64,000 nucleotides of DNA from Candidatus Brachythrix odensensis (GCA_016714465.1 JADKDT010000001.1:248001-312000), one strand, 5' to 3'; shown: positions 41,334-50,753, counted from the first letter of the stretch. The notes: generated by a model not told the origin, from the letters alone. A program made the numbers and translations.

Positions 41334-42680
41334 ATGCAGTCTGTTTCGCCTCGACCCGCCGACACCCCCACGCCCGAATCCTCCCGCGGTGGCGTGCCTG
41401 CTTTGCCCGGCGCGCCGGATGCGTTGGAGCAGAATGATCGCTGGCGGCAGGCATGGCAGCTGCTGACCTCCGACGGGTTGCTCGCGCCGGTGTGCGTCCT
41501 GTTGTGTCTGGGTTTCGCGGCCGCGTTCTGGCTGCCGCAGTCGCCGCTGGAAGGGCAGCAGGACGCCCTGGCTTTCAGCCGCTGGCAGGCCCAGGCCCGG
41601 GATGTGGCCGGGCCGGCCTATGCCGCGCTGACCGATCTCGGCCTCTTCAACGTGTTTCGCGCGTTCTGGTTTCGCCTGGCCCTGGCCATCCTGGGCGGCC
41701 TGGCTGGCATGCGTCTGGCTGATCGGATCCGGCGCCTGATCCGCCCGCCGACCGGTCTGGAGGATGAGGCGCGTCTGCGGGTCACCGAGCACGCGCCGGC
41801 GATGGAATGGATCATTGCGCGCTTGCGGACTTCCGGCTACCAGATTCGCCAGGTGTCGGAGGAAGCCGCTGGCGCTTCGCGGGTGTTGAGCGCGGATCGC
41901 GGGCCAATTCCCCTGATCTTCTCAACCGGGCTGCACCTCGGGTTGGCCTTGATCACCATCGGCGCGGCCTGGAATGGCCTGCGCGGCTGGGATCTTCCGC
42001 ACCGCCAGGTTGACACGGGCGTCGCGGTCGCGCTCCCGTCGTACGGCCCCCTCGCCAGCCTGAATCTGATCGCCGTCGATGGCAACACGCGGGTGGCCAG
42101 CCTGCGCTTGAACGACACCGTTGTATCGCTGGCGGTTGGAGGGCCGCCCGCCAGCGCATATGGCGCCACCGCCCAACTGCTTGAGTTAACGCCAAAGTAC
42201 CGCCTGACCGCGCTGGATGCGGCCCGCAATCCGCTCACCCTGACCACGTCCAGCTACGCCCCGGCCGACACCTCGGTCATTTTTGCGCTGCGGGCGAATG
42301 AGCCCGAGCTGGCGATCCTGGTGGACCAGGCCCGGCTGGTGCTCTTTGTCGCTTCGCCGGACGCCGCAATGCCGCAGGGGCGGCTGCGCGCTGCGCGCCT
42401 GCCCTCGGGCAACGCCCTCGGCGAGTGGCCGCTCGGCGCGAAGATCGATCTGGGCGACGCGCTAATTGAGCTCGATCCGTTGTATGGCGGTGTCGTCGCA
42501 TTACGTTATGCTCCGGGCGACCCGCTGTTATGGGCCGGAGCCGCGCTGGCGGCGCTTGGACTGATCGCCGTGCTGCTTTATCCGGCCCGGCGCATTGTGG
42601 TCCGCCAGAGCGCGGTGTGGACCGAGATCTATGCGAGCGGGCGCGGCGCGCGGACCGACGCGCAGCGCTTGCGTGATTGA
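41334..42680 (+). CDS. ResB/Ccs1-like cytochrome c biogenesis-type membrane protein
   Basis: The 448-residue protein has four membrane helices in the ResB layout: two early (about residues 48-66 and 103-122), one near residue 195-215 (LIFSTGLHLGLALITIGAAWNG) and one near the C-terminus (LLWAGAALAALGLIAVLLYP), with a ~190-residue outside domain between the last two. The Gly-rich start LQSPLEGQ-like WLPQSPLEGQQDALAFSRW and the H in the third helix (GLHLG) fit System II haem-handling proteins. The usual partner CcsA/ResC is not in the window, so the assignment is by topology and weak motifs. It is followed 20 bases later by an unknown gene. Confidence 0.62.
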   Translation: MQSVSPRPADTPTPESSRGGVPALPGAPDALEQNDRWRQAWQLLTSDGLLAPVCVLLCLGFAAAFWLPQSPLEGQQDALAFSRWQAQARDVAGPAYAALTDLGLFNVFRAFWFRLALAILGGLAGMRLADRIRRLIRPPTGLEDEARLRVTEHAPAMEWIIARLRTSGYQIRQVSEEAAGASRVLSADRGPIPLIFSTGLHLGLALITIGAAWNGLRGWDLPHRQVDTGVAVALPSYGPLASLNLIAVDGNTRVASLRLNDTVVSLAVGGPPASAYGATAQLLELTPKYRLTALDAARNPLTLTTSSYAPADTSVIFALRANEPELAILVDQARLVLFVASPDAAMPQGRLRAARLPSGNALGEWPLGAKIDLGDALIELDPLYGGVVALRYAPGDPLLWAGAALAALGLIAVLLYPARRIVVRQSAVWTEIYASGRGARTDAQRLRD

Positions 42681-42700
42681 GGCTCAGCGAGGAGGGATCG

Positions 42701-43270
42701 ATGAACTGGAAACCCGATATCACCTTTGCCCGGGTTGCCGGGGAGCAGATGGACGAGTATGTCCATGCCGAGGTGCTGTTTTTTCCCGTCGGCGGCATTG
42801 GCGGCATGCAAATGCCGGCGCTGACGATCGGAACCTGGCTCGAGACGGCCTGGCGGCTCGGCCCAGCCCCGCTCGCTTCACCCGAGCAAGCCATCCTCGT
42901 CGACGCCCGGGCTGCCGTTACCCGCATCCGGGCGCGGGTTCCCCAGCTCTACGAGGCCAAGGCCCGCCGCGAATTCAAGAGCCGCCTCGAATCGATGTCG
43001 ATGTGGCTGGAGGATCTGCCGCCGCGGAGAGAACCTCGGGCGCCTGCCCCCGCGCAACACACGGGCTATCTCGCCCAGGCCCACCTCCGGCTCAAGCTCG
43101 AGCTGTTGCGCGAGGATGTGTCACAGACCCAGGACCTGCTCCAGCGCCTGCGTGGCTGGGATGACCGCCTGCGCGCGATGTTCGCGGCCGGGCCGTTTGT
43201 ATTCGAGCCCGAGGTCGAAGCCGCGGCGATCCCCCGCGAGCGCTACTGGTTCCTGTTCGGCGGTATTTGA
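42701..43270 (+). CDS. Hypothetical protein, 189 residues, operon partner of the ResB-like gene
   Basis: The ATG at 42701 follows GAGGAGGG. The product is soluble-looking, with no signal peptide. It starts NWKPDITFARVAGEQMDEYV and has mid-chain acidic/basic helices (RIRARVPQLYEAKARREFKS, AHLRLKLELLREDVSQTQDL) and an end ERYWFLFGGI. The helical heptad-like pattern suggests coiled coils. No family is recognised. The gene is 20 bases behind the ResB-like gene on the same strand, so a shared function is possible. Confidence 0.72.
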   Translation: MNWKPDITFARVAGEQMDEYVHAEVLFFPVGGIGGMQMPALTIGTWLETAWRLGPAPLASPEQAILVDARAAVTRIRARVPQLYEAKARREFKSRLESMSMWLEDLPPRREPRAPAPAQHTGYLAQAHLRLKLELLREDVSQTQDLLQRLRGWDDRLRAMFAAGPFVFEPEVEAAAIPRERYWFLFGGI

Positions 43271-43297
43271 TCGCTTCGGGATAACCTTGGACGATTG

Positions 43298-45160
43298 TTA
43301 CGGGCGCACAATGGCGCCTTCGGGCGGGACAAAGCCCGGGCCATAGCGGAAGACGGCCTGCCAGGGCACGTAGCGGCTGACCAGCTTGTCGGTCTGGACG
43401 ACTTTGCCGTCCTTCTTGACGATCCGCTCAAGCGAAATCGTCGCGCCGTCGACGGCATAGTCCACCTGTTTGGCGGTCTTGGGCGGGACCTTGCCTTCGG
43501 GATCGGGCTCGTAGATGTCGGGCGCGTGCTTGATGACATTGCTGATCACCGGCTTGGTAAAGGTAACCTCGCGGTTGTCGGGCGCGCCATAGAACTTGAA
43601 GGTCAGCGTCGCATTGGTCCCGTCGTAGTAGGTCTCGATCAGAATGTGCGCGTCGGTGTCGTTGACGAACTTGAGATCGACATAGGGCTCGAACACGGTC
43701 GCGTCGAGGCCGGCGCCCATGCCGCGCTCGTAATAGCCCACCCGATAGCCGTGCGGCAGGCGCTCCTTGATGGTGAAGCCCGCTTTGAGGGCCGCCTGAT
43801 AGGCGGTCGTGGACACCTGGCATACCCCGCCGCCCACGCCCTTGATCGTGCGGTCGCCGACGATGACAAGGCCTTCCTCGAAGCCCTCCTCCGCAGTGAC
43901 TTCGCCCAGATACTTGTTGAAGGAGAACGTCTCGCGGGGTTTGATGACGATGCCATGAAAACGCGAAGCGGCGACCTTGACGTTCTTCATCCGCTCGGCG
44001 CTCGATCCCTTGAAGAAAGTGGTGCCCTGGGCGACGAGGCCGGTGATGCCGAGTTGCTGGGCGGTTGTGGCCGCGCTGAACTCCGGGGCGCTCAGCTTGA
44101 CTTGGGCCATGACGTTGTGTGCGCCCTCGGTGAGCAGGGCCTTCTCGATGGCATTGAGGGTGGCCTCGGCGTCGATCTGGCGTTCGGGCTTGCCGGGATC
44201 GAGCACGACCAGTTGCTTCGTCTTCTCATCAAACGTGAAAAGGGCGTTTTCGGCCGTGCCGGTGATGAGCGCGGCCAGCGGCGCGATGAGGGGCGCGAAC
44301 TTCTCGCGCCGAATCTTGAGATCCAGGGCGATGGCCCCATCGGCCTGGGTGACTTCTTCCAGGCGGGTGTAGGTGGGCAGATCGGCCGCCTTCAGACGGA
44401 AGGCTTCACCGTTAGGCAGGGGTTTGCCGTCATTGTCCCAGCGCGGCACCGCGACGACCAGATCGCCGCTGATGAGTTTCTTCGCGGCCGCCATGGCGCT
44501 GGACGCGCTGGCGACTTTTGGCGGAATGGGGAGGACCTGAAGCGTGACGTCGATGGGTTGGCCCTCGAGCGCAGCGCTGCGCATCACGGCCAGGGCGGCC
44601 TCGACGTTGAGCTCCTGACCGGCCTGGGCGACCACTTCCTGCGGCCCGCCCTTGTCCCAGGTCAGGGCCGCGCTGCGCGGGGTACGGCGGGTGTCTCGGG
44701 CGAGATCGTTGATGACGCGTTGGGCGGTGGCCTCGTCGATGGTGACCACGGGCGCTACATCGACACCCAGCCACCAGGCCCGGGCCTGAGCTTTCAGCCG
44801 CAACCACAGGTCCGCATCCCGGCCAATACTCAAGGCGTTCAGGGTTGTCGCGCCGGCGTCGAGACCCGCGCCGAGATCGGCCGGGCGCAGGCTGGCCTGC
44901 TTGTCGGCGATGCGCAGGGTGACGTTGGGCGCCTGAAAGTAGGCGTCGCCTTTCTTCTGGGCGATGCGGAAAATCTCCTCGACCCGCATGCCGCCCACGT
45001 CGGTGCCCTGCAGGCGCACCCCGGGGAAGGCCCGGTTGGCGTAGCTGGCCTGGAACAGGAGCAGCCCAAGCGCGCCGGCCACAACCGGGACCATCAACAT
45101 GGAGCCCAGCAGATACAGCGGGTTGAAGACACCCTTCAGGACTGGCCAGATGCGCGACAT
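43298..45160 (-). CDS. VanW-family protein with N-terminal membrane helix and peptidoglycan-binding-4-like repeats
   Basis: A 620-residue surface protein anchored by a helix at about residues 15-38 (YLLGSMLMVPVVAGALGLLL). Two long mixed segments with 'GVRLQGTDVGGMRVEEI'- and 'AQAGQELNVEAALAVM'-like blocks resemble PG_binding_4 domains. The VanW domain follows, at about 385-510: SFNKYLGEVTAEEGFEEGLV, GVGGGVCQVSTTAYQAALKA, ERLPHGYRVGYYERGMGAGL, and DLKFVNDTDAHILIETYYDG. The ATG at 45160 has a -10-like TAGAAT 10 bases upstream. VanW proteins occur in vancomycin-type clusters and spore-formers; their exact role is not known. No other resistance genes are nearby. Confidence 0.9.
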   Translation of the reverse strand: MSRIWPVLKGVFNPLYLLGSMLMVPVVAGALGLLLFQASYANRAFPGVRLQGTDVGGMRVEEIFRIAQKKGDAYFQAPNVTLRIADKQASLRPADLGAGLDAGATTLNALSIGRDADLWLRLKAQARAWWLGVDVAPVVTIDEATAQRVINDLARDTRRTPRSAALTWDKGGPQEVVAQAGQELNVEAALAVMRSAALEGQPIDVTLQVLPIPPKVASASSAMAAAKKLISGDLVVAVPRWDNDGKPLPNGEAFRLKAADLPTYTRLEEVTQADGAIALDLKIRREKFAPLIAPLAALITGTAENALFTFDEKTKQLVVLDPGKPERQIDAEATLNAIEKALLTEGAHNVMAQVKLSAPEFSAATTAQQLGITGLVAQGTTFFKGSSAERMKNVKVAASRFHGIVIKPRETFSFNKYLGEVTAEEGFEEGLVIVGDRTIKGVGGGVCQVSTTAYQAALKAGFTIKERLPHGYRVGYYERGMGAGLDATVFEPYVDLKFVNDTDAHILIETYYDGTNATLTFKFYGAPDNREVTFTKPVISNVIKHAPDIYEPDPEGKVPPKTAKQVDYAVDGATISLERIVKKDGKVVQTDKLVSRYVPWQAVFRYGPGFVPPEGAIVRP

Positions 45161-45170
45161 ATGCCGGAGG

Positions 45171-45176
45171 ATTCTA
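45171..45176 (-). promoter_or_regulatory. -10-like hexamer of the VanW gene
   Basis: TAGAAT on the minus strand lies 10 bases before the ATG at 45160; no Shine-Dalgarno lies between. Confidence 0.5.
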
Positions 45177-45249
45177 GCAGTGCCCGCCGCGTTTGGGAAT
45201 GCGGCAGCTCTGCGTTTGCCCACCGATGATGCGCCGGGGAAAGGGGATC

Positions 45250-45305
45250 AACAGAAGAAGGGAAGAACGGAAGCCGTCCTTCCTTCTTTCTTCCCTTCTT
45301 CTGTT
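45250..45305. repeat. Palindrome with AACAGAAGAAGGGAAG arms
   Basis: AACAGAAGAAGGGAAGAA.GGAAG pairs with CTTCCTTCTTTCTTCCCTTC and TTCTGTT. The preceding ATC makes ATCAACAGAAGAA, also the outer end of the giant palindrome at 4930. It lies between the divergent VanW and 45337 genes. Confidence 0.8.
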
Positions 45306-45323
45306 AAATCCCTCGTCGGCGAC

Positions 45324-45329
45324 TACAAT
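45324..45329 (+). promoter_or_regulatory. -10-like hexamer of the acidic small protein gene
   Basis: TACAAT is followed by 7 bases and the ATG at 45337; no ribosome-binding site is visible. Confidence 0.55.
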
Positions 45330-45336
45330 TCAATAT

Positions 45337-45654
45337 ATGACCGAATCGCAGGAATTTCAGCCCGTCGGCCGATGGGTGATGGTCGTCGACGACGATGTCG
45401 AAACAACGCTATATCTTGAGATGACCGCTGACGGCATGCTGGGCGGCCTGCTGGAGTCGGACAACGACGAGGAGCCCGAGCCGTTTACCGGCCGCTACGC
45501 CTTTGATGCGCCGACGCGGGTGCTGCGCCTGGAATTCCTGTTCGAGGGCGACCCGCCCGAGTCCTTTGATGTGCGTTTCGAGAGCCGGACTCAGGATGGC
45601 TTTGTTGCCGTCGACGATGAGGGCACCGCCTACGTCTTCATGCCGGCGGAATAG
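45337..45654 (+). CDS. Acidic 105-residue protein, unknown
   Basis: Begins MTESQEFQPVGRWVMVVDDD and is strongly acidic (ESDNDEEPEPF; VDDEGTAYVFMPAE). The alternating hydrophobic/polar pattern with GRW, GGLL, GRYAFDAPTRVLRLEF suggests a small beta-barrel or lipocalin-like fold, a structural guess only. No signal peptide or membrane segment is seen. The TACAAT box 7 bases upstream supports this start and a leaderless message. A perfect palindrome and then the STAND gene follow on the same strand. Confidence 0.72.
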   Translation: MTESQEFQPVGRWVMVVDDDVETTLYLEMTADGMLGGLLESDNDEEPEPFTGRYAFDAPTRVLRLEFLFEGDPPESFDVRFESRTQDGFVAVDDEGTAYVFMPAE

Positions 45655-45678
45655 ACAGGCATGGGACCCAAACCAATC

Positions 45679-45734
45679 CGGAGGCGATCTCCCCCCGCCC
45701 CGGCGTACGCCGGGGCGGGGGGAGATCGCCTCCG
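45679..45734. repeat. Perfect 56-bp palindrome, GGCGTACGCC core
   Basis: Arms CGGAGGCGATCTCCCCCCGC.. and exact complement, 28 bases each, with no unpaired loop. It sits in the 97-base gap between two co-directional genes. Confidence 0.92.
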
Positions 45735-45751
45735 ATGATGAGTTTGACATC

Positions 45752-48492
45752 ATGCCAAGCCTGCTGAGTGATCTGAACGTCACCGAGCGCCGCCGGGTCG
45801 TAAACGGCGCGCTGCGGATGGTGGCGGCCCGCAAGTGGCATGATCTCGGCCGGCACGCCCTGGCTCAATTGCCCGAGGTCGCCCAGCGCCGCCAGGAGGC
45901 CGGGTATCCGGACGCCCCGTCCGGGGCTGGCCAGGCCCTGCGGGACGTGCTCGCCCGCGCCATCGATGGATTGCGCCCCGATCCAAACGCCGCGCCCGAC
46001 CCGGCCGATCGGCTGTGGCGCTCGCACCTCATCCTGCGCCGTTGCTTCCTGGAAGGCAAGGCCCGCAACGCAGTGGCCGACAGCCTCTTCATCGAGCGCG
46101 GGACCTACGACCACGAGCAGATCCGAGCCTTGAACGAGCTGGCCGATCGGCTGGCCGAGCTCGGGCGCGAAGGAATTGCGGCGCCGGCCTTCCGGCGAGC
46201 CGCGCCGCCGCCACCGCTGCAGGGCGTGCTCGGGCGCGAACGGGTGCTGGCCGAAATCAAGCGCCGTCTGGCCTCGGGCGCGCGGGCCCTGGCCGTGCAT
46301 GGGCTGCCGGGGATCGGCAAGACCACCTTGCTGGCCAGCCTGGCCGGCGACGCCGAGCTGACCGCCCGTTTCCCGGACGGGATTCTGTGGACGGCTCTCG
46401 GCAGCCATGGCGACGCGGGCGCGGCGCTGTCGGAGTGGGCGATCGCCCTGGGCGCGCCCACGCATGAGATTGGCGCGTTGGGCGGGCTGGCCGAACGGGC
46501 CCGGGCCGCCCATGATGCGATCGGCGCAAAACGGGTCCTGCTCATCGCCGATGACGTGTGGGACCCGGCCGCGGCGCTCGCGCTGCGCGTCGGAGGGCCG
46601 GGGAGCGCCTGCGTCATCAGCACCCGCTCGCCGGCCATTGCGGTCGACTTCGCTGGCGCGGGGGCGATCGCCATCGACGCGTTGGGCGATGACGACGCGC
46701 TGTCGCTGCTGTCGCGCTTTGCGCCCGAGGCGGTCCGCGACCGTCCCGACGCCGCCCGCGAGGTGTGCGCGGCGGTGGGCGGGCTGCCCTTGGCCCTGAC
46801 CCTGATCGGCGGGCGGCTGCGCCATGTCGGCCACGCCGGGCAGGCCCGCCGCATTACGAGTGAGCTTGATCATCTGCGCGCGGCCGAGACCCGGCTTGAC
46901 CTGTCCCGGCCTGAGTCGCTGATCGAGCGCCGGCCAGGCATGCCCGAGGGCGCGCCCACGACGTTGTCCAGCGTCATCGCCCTCAGCGACGAGCAATTGG
47001 GGCCGACGCGCGGGCGGCCTGGTATGCCCTGGCGGTCTTCCCCGCCCAGCCCAATAACTTTGACGAGAACGCCGCGCTGGCGGTCAGCGCTGGCGGCGTG
47101 GACGCGCTCGATGCGCTGGTCGACGCCGGGATGCTCGAGGCCGAGGCGGACGGGCGTTTTCGAATGCACCAGACCATCGCCGACTATGGGCGTTTGCGGC
47201 TCGCCGCCCAGCCCGACCACGGCGCCGCGGCGCGGGCGCGGTTCGCCGGTTACTACACCGCGTTGTGCGAGGAAGCGATCGACGACGATGCGCGGCTTGC
47301 GCCCGAGCAGGCCAACGCCCTGGCGGCGCTCGAGGTCGCCTATGCGGAGGGACTGGGCGACTGCCTGATCCGCGGCGCGAATGCGCTGTCGCGGATGTTG
47401 CTCACCCGCGGCGAGTACGCTGAAGCCGAGCGCCACTTGCAGCGGGCCAGCCTCGCGGCCGAGGCGGCCGGCGGCGGGCGGGCCCTGGCGGCGGTGTTGA
47501 TGAACCTGGGTTTCGTGCGGGTGAAGCGCGGCTTCTACGCCGAGGCCACCGCCTTGTTTGAGCGCGGATTGGCCCTTGCACGCTCGGCCGGCGAGCGCCG
47601 CCTGGCGGCCACGCTGTTGCAGCACCTCGGGCATGTGGCCACTGACCTGGCCCGCTATGACGACGCGCGGGCGCGCTACGACGAATGCCTGGCGATCGCG
47701 CGGGCCGAGGGCGATCAGCGCCGCATCGTCGAGGCCCTGTTCTTCAAGGCCCTGATGCACGACCAGCACAGCGACTTCGGCGAGGCCGAGCGCTGTCTGA
47801 ACGAGGCCCTGCCGCTGGCCCGGGCAACGGGACATCGCGAGTTCGAAGCAACCTGTGTGTCGGGTCTGGGCGTGGTGGCGTGCAAGCGCGGGCAGATCGA
47901 GCGCGGGCTGGATCTGGTCCGGCAGGGCATGGCCATGTCGCGCGGGGTGGGGCACAAGGAAGGCATCGCGGTGTGCTGTTTTGTGCTGGGCTTTGGCACA
48001 CAGGCGTTGTTGGGCGAAGCCGAGGCGGATGTCTACTACCGCGAAGGGCTGGCCCTGGCCCGCGAGATCGGGCATTCGCGGCTGCTGGCGATGTTGCTTG
48101 CCGCCCAGGGCGAACTGCTCGCCCAGCATGGGCCGGCCAGCGCCACGCAGGCCCGGGCGATGTGCGACGAGGCGGTCGAGATCGCCCGGCGGGCCGGGCA
48201 CGGGCATGAGCTGAGCTTCGCCCTCGAGCAGCGCGCGTCGCTGCGCACCTGGCTGGGCGAATACGCGGCCGGCGCGCGCGACTGCGAGGCCGCCATCGCC
48301 GAGGCCCGCCGGATCCGCAGCCCGGAGCGCGAGGCGTTTGCGATGGCGCGTCTGGCGGTGAATCAGGTTCGGGGCGGGGCGCCGGCCGCGGCCGCGCTCA
48401 CCGCGGCGCGCAGCCTGGCCCTGCTCGGGCGGATCGGTTTTGGCCCGGCCCAAATCGTGTCGTATCTGCGGCGGGCGCGGGCGTTGGCGTAA
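45752..48492 (+). CDS. NB-ARC/TPR STAND ATPase regulator, one indel
   Basis: About 913 residues when repaired. The start is the ATG at 45752 (MPSLLSDLNVTERRRVVNGA). The N-terminal ~140 residues end in a helix-turn-helix-like stretch (WRSHLILRRCFLEGKARNAV to ERGTYDHEQIRALNELADRL), seen in Chloroflexota NB-ARC proteins. NTPase: P-loop VHGLPGIGKTTLLASLAG, Walker B VLLIADDVWDPAAAL, CVISTRSPAIA, and GGLPLALTLIGGRL. Near 47000 one G is missing after GAGCAATTGGG; restoring it gives EQLGADARAAWYALAVFPAQ and joins to the winged helix and TPR array (AEAERHLQRASLAAEAAGG, LQHLGHVATDLARYDDARAR). A regulatory or defence-type sensor role is possible; the ligand is unknown. Confidence 0.82.
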
Positions 48493-48524
48493 GGGGGAAA
48501 TGATGCGAGAATTCGGGCACACCC

Positions 48525-49964
48525 ATGGCCTACGATCTCCTCATCTCCAATGGCACCGTCGTGACCGCCGACGCGGTCTATCCCGCTGATGTCGCCATCG
48601 CGGCTGGCGCGATCGCCGCGATCCTGCCGTCCGGCTCGCGGGCCGACGCCGCCCAGATCCGCGACGCGGCCGACTGCTATGTCATCCCCGGGGCCATTGA
48701 CGCCCATCTGCACCAGAGCATGCGCACCGCGGCCGGGCTGACCGTCGACGATTGGCAGACCGGCAGCACCGCCGCCGCCCTGGGCGGCACGACCACCGTC
48801 GTCGACTTCGTCGATGCCCTGCCCGGCCAGTCGCTGACCGACGCCCTGGCCGCCCGGCTCGAGCAGGCCCGCCCCGCCGTCGTCGACTACGGCCTGCACA
48901 TGAGCATCCAGCCCGACATCGATCCCGGCCCGACCGGCTACATGCGCCGGGTGAGCGAGACCCGCATCCGCCAGATGCGGGATGCCTTCGACTCCGGCTG
49001 CGCCTCGTTCAAGATGTATATGGCCTATGCCGGCAATCAGCTCAGCGACGCAGATTTGTTTCGCGCGTTGCGCGAGGTCGCCGACCTGGGCGCGCTGGCC
49101 TGCGTCCACGTCGAAAACGGCGACGTCATCGAGACCCTGCGCCAGTTGGCCGGCACGGACCTGGCCTGGGTGTCGCGCAAGGAGAATCCGCCGGTCAACG
49201 GCCTGGGGGCCGGGATCCTGCACGCCCTCACCCGCCCGCCCGAGAGCGAGCGCGAGGCCGTCATCCGGGCCATGACCGCCGCCGAGCTCACTGGCGCGCG
49301 GATGCTGATCTTCCACATGGGCTGCGCCTCGGCGACCGAGGCCCTCGGTGCCGCGCGCGCGCGAGGCGTCGACTTCATCTGGGGCGAGACCTGTCCGCAG
49401 TATCTGGTCCTGACCGATGACTGTCTGCGCCGGGAGGACGGCCGGTTGTGGATGTGCTCGCCGCCCCTGCGCCCGCAGGCCGACCAGGACGCGATGTGGA
49501 AGCTGGTCTCGAACCGGACCATCGACCTGATCAGCTCGGATCACTGCCCCTTCAACCAGACCCAGAAGGCGCTGGGGATCAATGACTTCCGCAAGGTCCC
49601 GAACGGCGTGCCCGGCGTCGAGACCCGCCTGTCGCTGATTCATCACTTTGGCGTGCGGCGCGGGCGGATCGACCTGCAGGATTGGGTGCGGCTGTGCTGC
49701 GCGCGCCCGGCCGAGATGCACGCCCTGCCGATGAAAGGCCATATCGCCCCCGGCGCCGACGCCGATGTCGTCATCTTCGACCCGGGTTTGAGCAAGCCGC
49801 TGTCTGCCGGGGAACTGCATTCCGCTCTCGACTGGTCGGCCTATGACGGCATCACCGTCGATGGCTGGCCGCGGGATGTCATCAGCCGGGGCGAGTTGAT
49901 CGTCCGTGACGGGCGCTTCGTCGGCCAGCCCGGGCGCGGGCGCTTTATCCGCCGCTCGCCATGA
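48525..49964 (+). CDS. Dihydropyrimidinase/hydantoinase-type cyclic amidohydrolase
   Basis: A 479-residue amidohydrolase hydrolysing a cyclic amide (dihydropyrimidine, hydantoin). Metal-site motifs are visible: first His pair DAHLHQSM, the carbamylated lysine in FKMYMAYAGNQ (about residue 166), His in CVHVENGDVIE, His in ARMLIFHMGCASATEA, and Asp in LISSDHCPFNQTQKALG. GGTTTVVDFVDALPG and NGVPGVETRLSLIHHFGV are typical of dihydropyrimidinases. The C-terminus GELIVRDGRFVGQPGRGRFI is the usual family ending. It overlaps the phosphatase gene by ATGA. No pyrimidine pathway partners are present, so hydantoin or an unrelated cyclic amide could be the substrate. Confidence 0.9.
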   Translation: MAYDLLISNGTVVTADAVYPADVAIAAGAIAAILPSGSRADAAQIRDAADCYVIPGAIDAHLHQSMRTAAGLTVDDWQTGSTAAALGGTTTVVDFVDALPGQSLTDALAARLEQARPAVVDYGLHMSIQPDIDPGPTGYMRRVSETRIRQMRDAFDSGCASFKMYMAYAGNQLSDADLFRALREVADLGALACVHVENGDVIETLRQLAGTDLAWVSRKENPPVNGLGAGILHALTRPPESEREAVIRAMTAAELTGARMLIFHMGCASATEALGAARARGVDFIWGETCPQYLVLTDDCLRREDGRLWMCSPPLRPQADQDAMWKLVSNRTIDLISSDHCPFNQTQKALGINDFRKVPNGVPGVETRLSLIHHFGVRRGRIDLQDWVRLCCARPAEMHALPMKGHIAPGADADVVIFDPGLSKPLSAGELHSALDWSAYDGITVDGWPRDVISRGELIVRDGRFVGQPGRGRFIRRSP

Positions 49965-50590
49965 CCGAGCGCCCGCTGACCGCCTATCTCGTCCGGCACG
50001 CCCGCAGCGTGGGCAACACCAGCGGGCGGGTGCAGGGCTGGCTTGATCTGCCCCTGGATGATCTCGGCCGGCGCCAGGCCGAACGGCTCGCCGACCGCTT
50101 TCGGGGGTGGCGCTTTGATGCGTTGTACTCCAGCCCGCTCGCGCGGGCCGCCGACACTGCCCGGGCTGTGGCGGCGGTGACCGGGACGGACATTCACTAC
50201 GACCCGCGCTTGCGCGAATACAACATGGGCGCCTTCAGCGGGATGACGGGCGAGGAGATCCAGTCCTTTCTGTCCGGCTCGGGGCTGAGCCCGCGTGACG
50301 AATACGAGTGGGTGGCGCCCGGCGGCGAGAGCGCCCAGGAGACCTATGACCGGACCCGCGCCTTTGCCTGGGACTTGGTGCGGCGCCATCCCAGCCAGAC
50401 CGTCATGGTCGTGTCGCATGCGGGCGCGCTGGGGGCAATGATCTCGGCGATGCTGGGGCTGCCGCCGGCCCGCCGCCACCCGTTTGGTTTCGGCAACACG
50501 TCAGTGGCCAAGGTCATCCACGATCCGCACGGGCGCTGGCGCTTGCGCAGCCTGAACGACCTGTGCCATTTGGACGGGGGAGATCAATGA
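49961..50590 (+). CDS. Histidine phosphatase superfamily (phosphoglycerate mutase-like)
   Basis: 209 residues with the active-site His motif VRHARSVGNTSGRVQGW, which carries RHA instead of the usual RHG. Second-site motifs are present: Arg in DALYSSPLARAADTARAV, the Glu region REYNMGAFSGMTGEEI, and the second His in MVVSHAGALGAMISAMLG. The fold and size fit broad-specificity phosphatases. It is coupled to the hydantoinase gene upstream (ATGA) and to the 43-residue gene downstream (ATGA). The Gly-to-Ala change next to the catalytic His is tolerated in some members. The substrate is unknown. Confidence 0.88.
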   Translation: MTERPLTAYLVRHARSVGNTSGRVQGWLDLPLDDLGRRQAERLADRFRGWRFDALYSSPLARAADTARAVAAVTGTDIHYDPRLREYNMGAFSGMTGEEIQSFLSGSGLSPRDEYEWVAPGGESAQETYDRTRAFAWDLVRRHPSQTVMVVSHAGALGAMISAMLGLPPARRHPFGFGNTSVAKVIHDPHGRWRLRSLNDLCHLDGGDQ

Positions 50591-50718
50591 GCCGCCCTGC
50601 CCGGATCGCCCTGCTCGCCGCCGGCCTGCTCGTCGTGGCCGTGTCCGCGCTGCTGCTGCTGTCGCTGCGCCTGGGCCTTGGCGGGCCGCTGATCGAGCGG
50701 ATCTTGATTCAGCCCTGA
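50587..50718 (+). CDS. 43-residue single-helix membrane protein coupled to the phosphatase
   Basis: Starts at the ATG of an ATGA overlap with the phosphatase stop. The product begins MSRPARIALLAAGLLVVAVS and continues into an uninterrupted hydrophobic helix, then RLGLGGPLIERILIQP. One basic N-terminal pair and a ~22-residue helix suggest N-in membrane insertion. Three tightly overlapping genes in a row make it likely to be translated. The family is unknown and the sequence is low-complexity, so the case rests mainly on gene arrangement. Confidence 0.6.
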   Translation: MSRPARIALLAAGLLVVAVSALLLLSLRLGLGGPLIERILIQP

Positions 50719-50753
50719 GCGGCCGACGCGTTGCGGGCCGTTCAGGGGGAAAG

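Noticed and set aside
43298..45160. VanW gene as evidence of vancomycin resistance
   Set aside because: No VanA/H/X/S/R-type genes are nearby, and VanW-domain proteins are common in bacteria without resistance.
1178..47003. Programmed ribosomal frameshifting as an explanation of the frame breaks
   Set aside because: The sites share no slippery heptamer or common structure, hit many unrelated genes, and in one gene three changes of both directions occur in 80 bases.
46870..48522. Minus-strand open frame opposite the TPR part of the second STAND protein
   Set aside because: Arg/Gly/Gln-rich shadow translation; the plus strand shows TPR periodicity.
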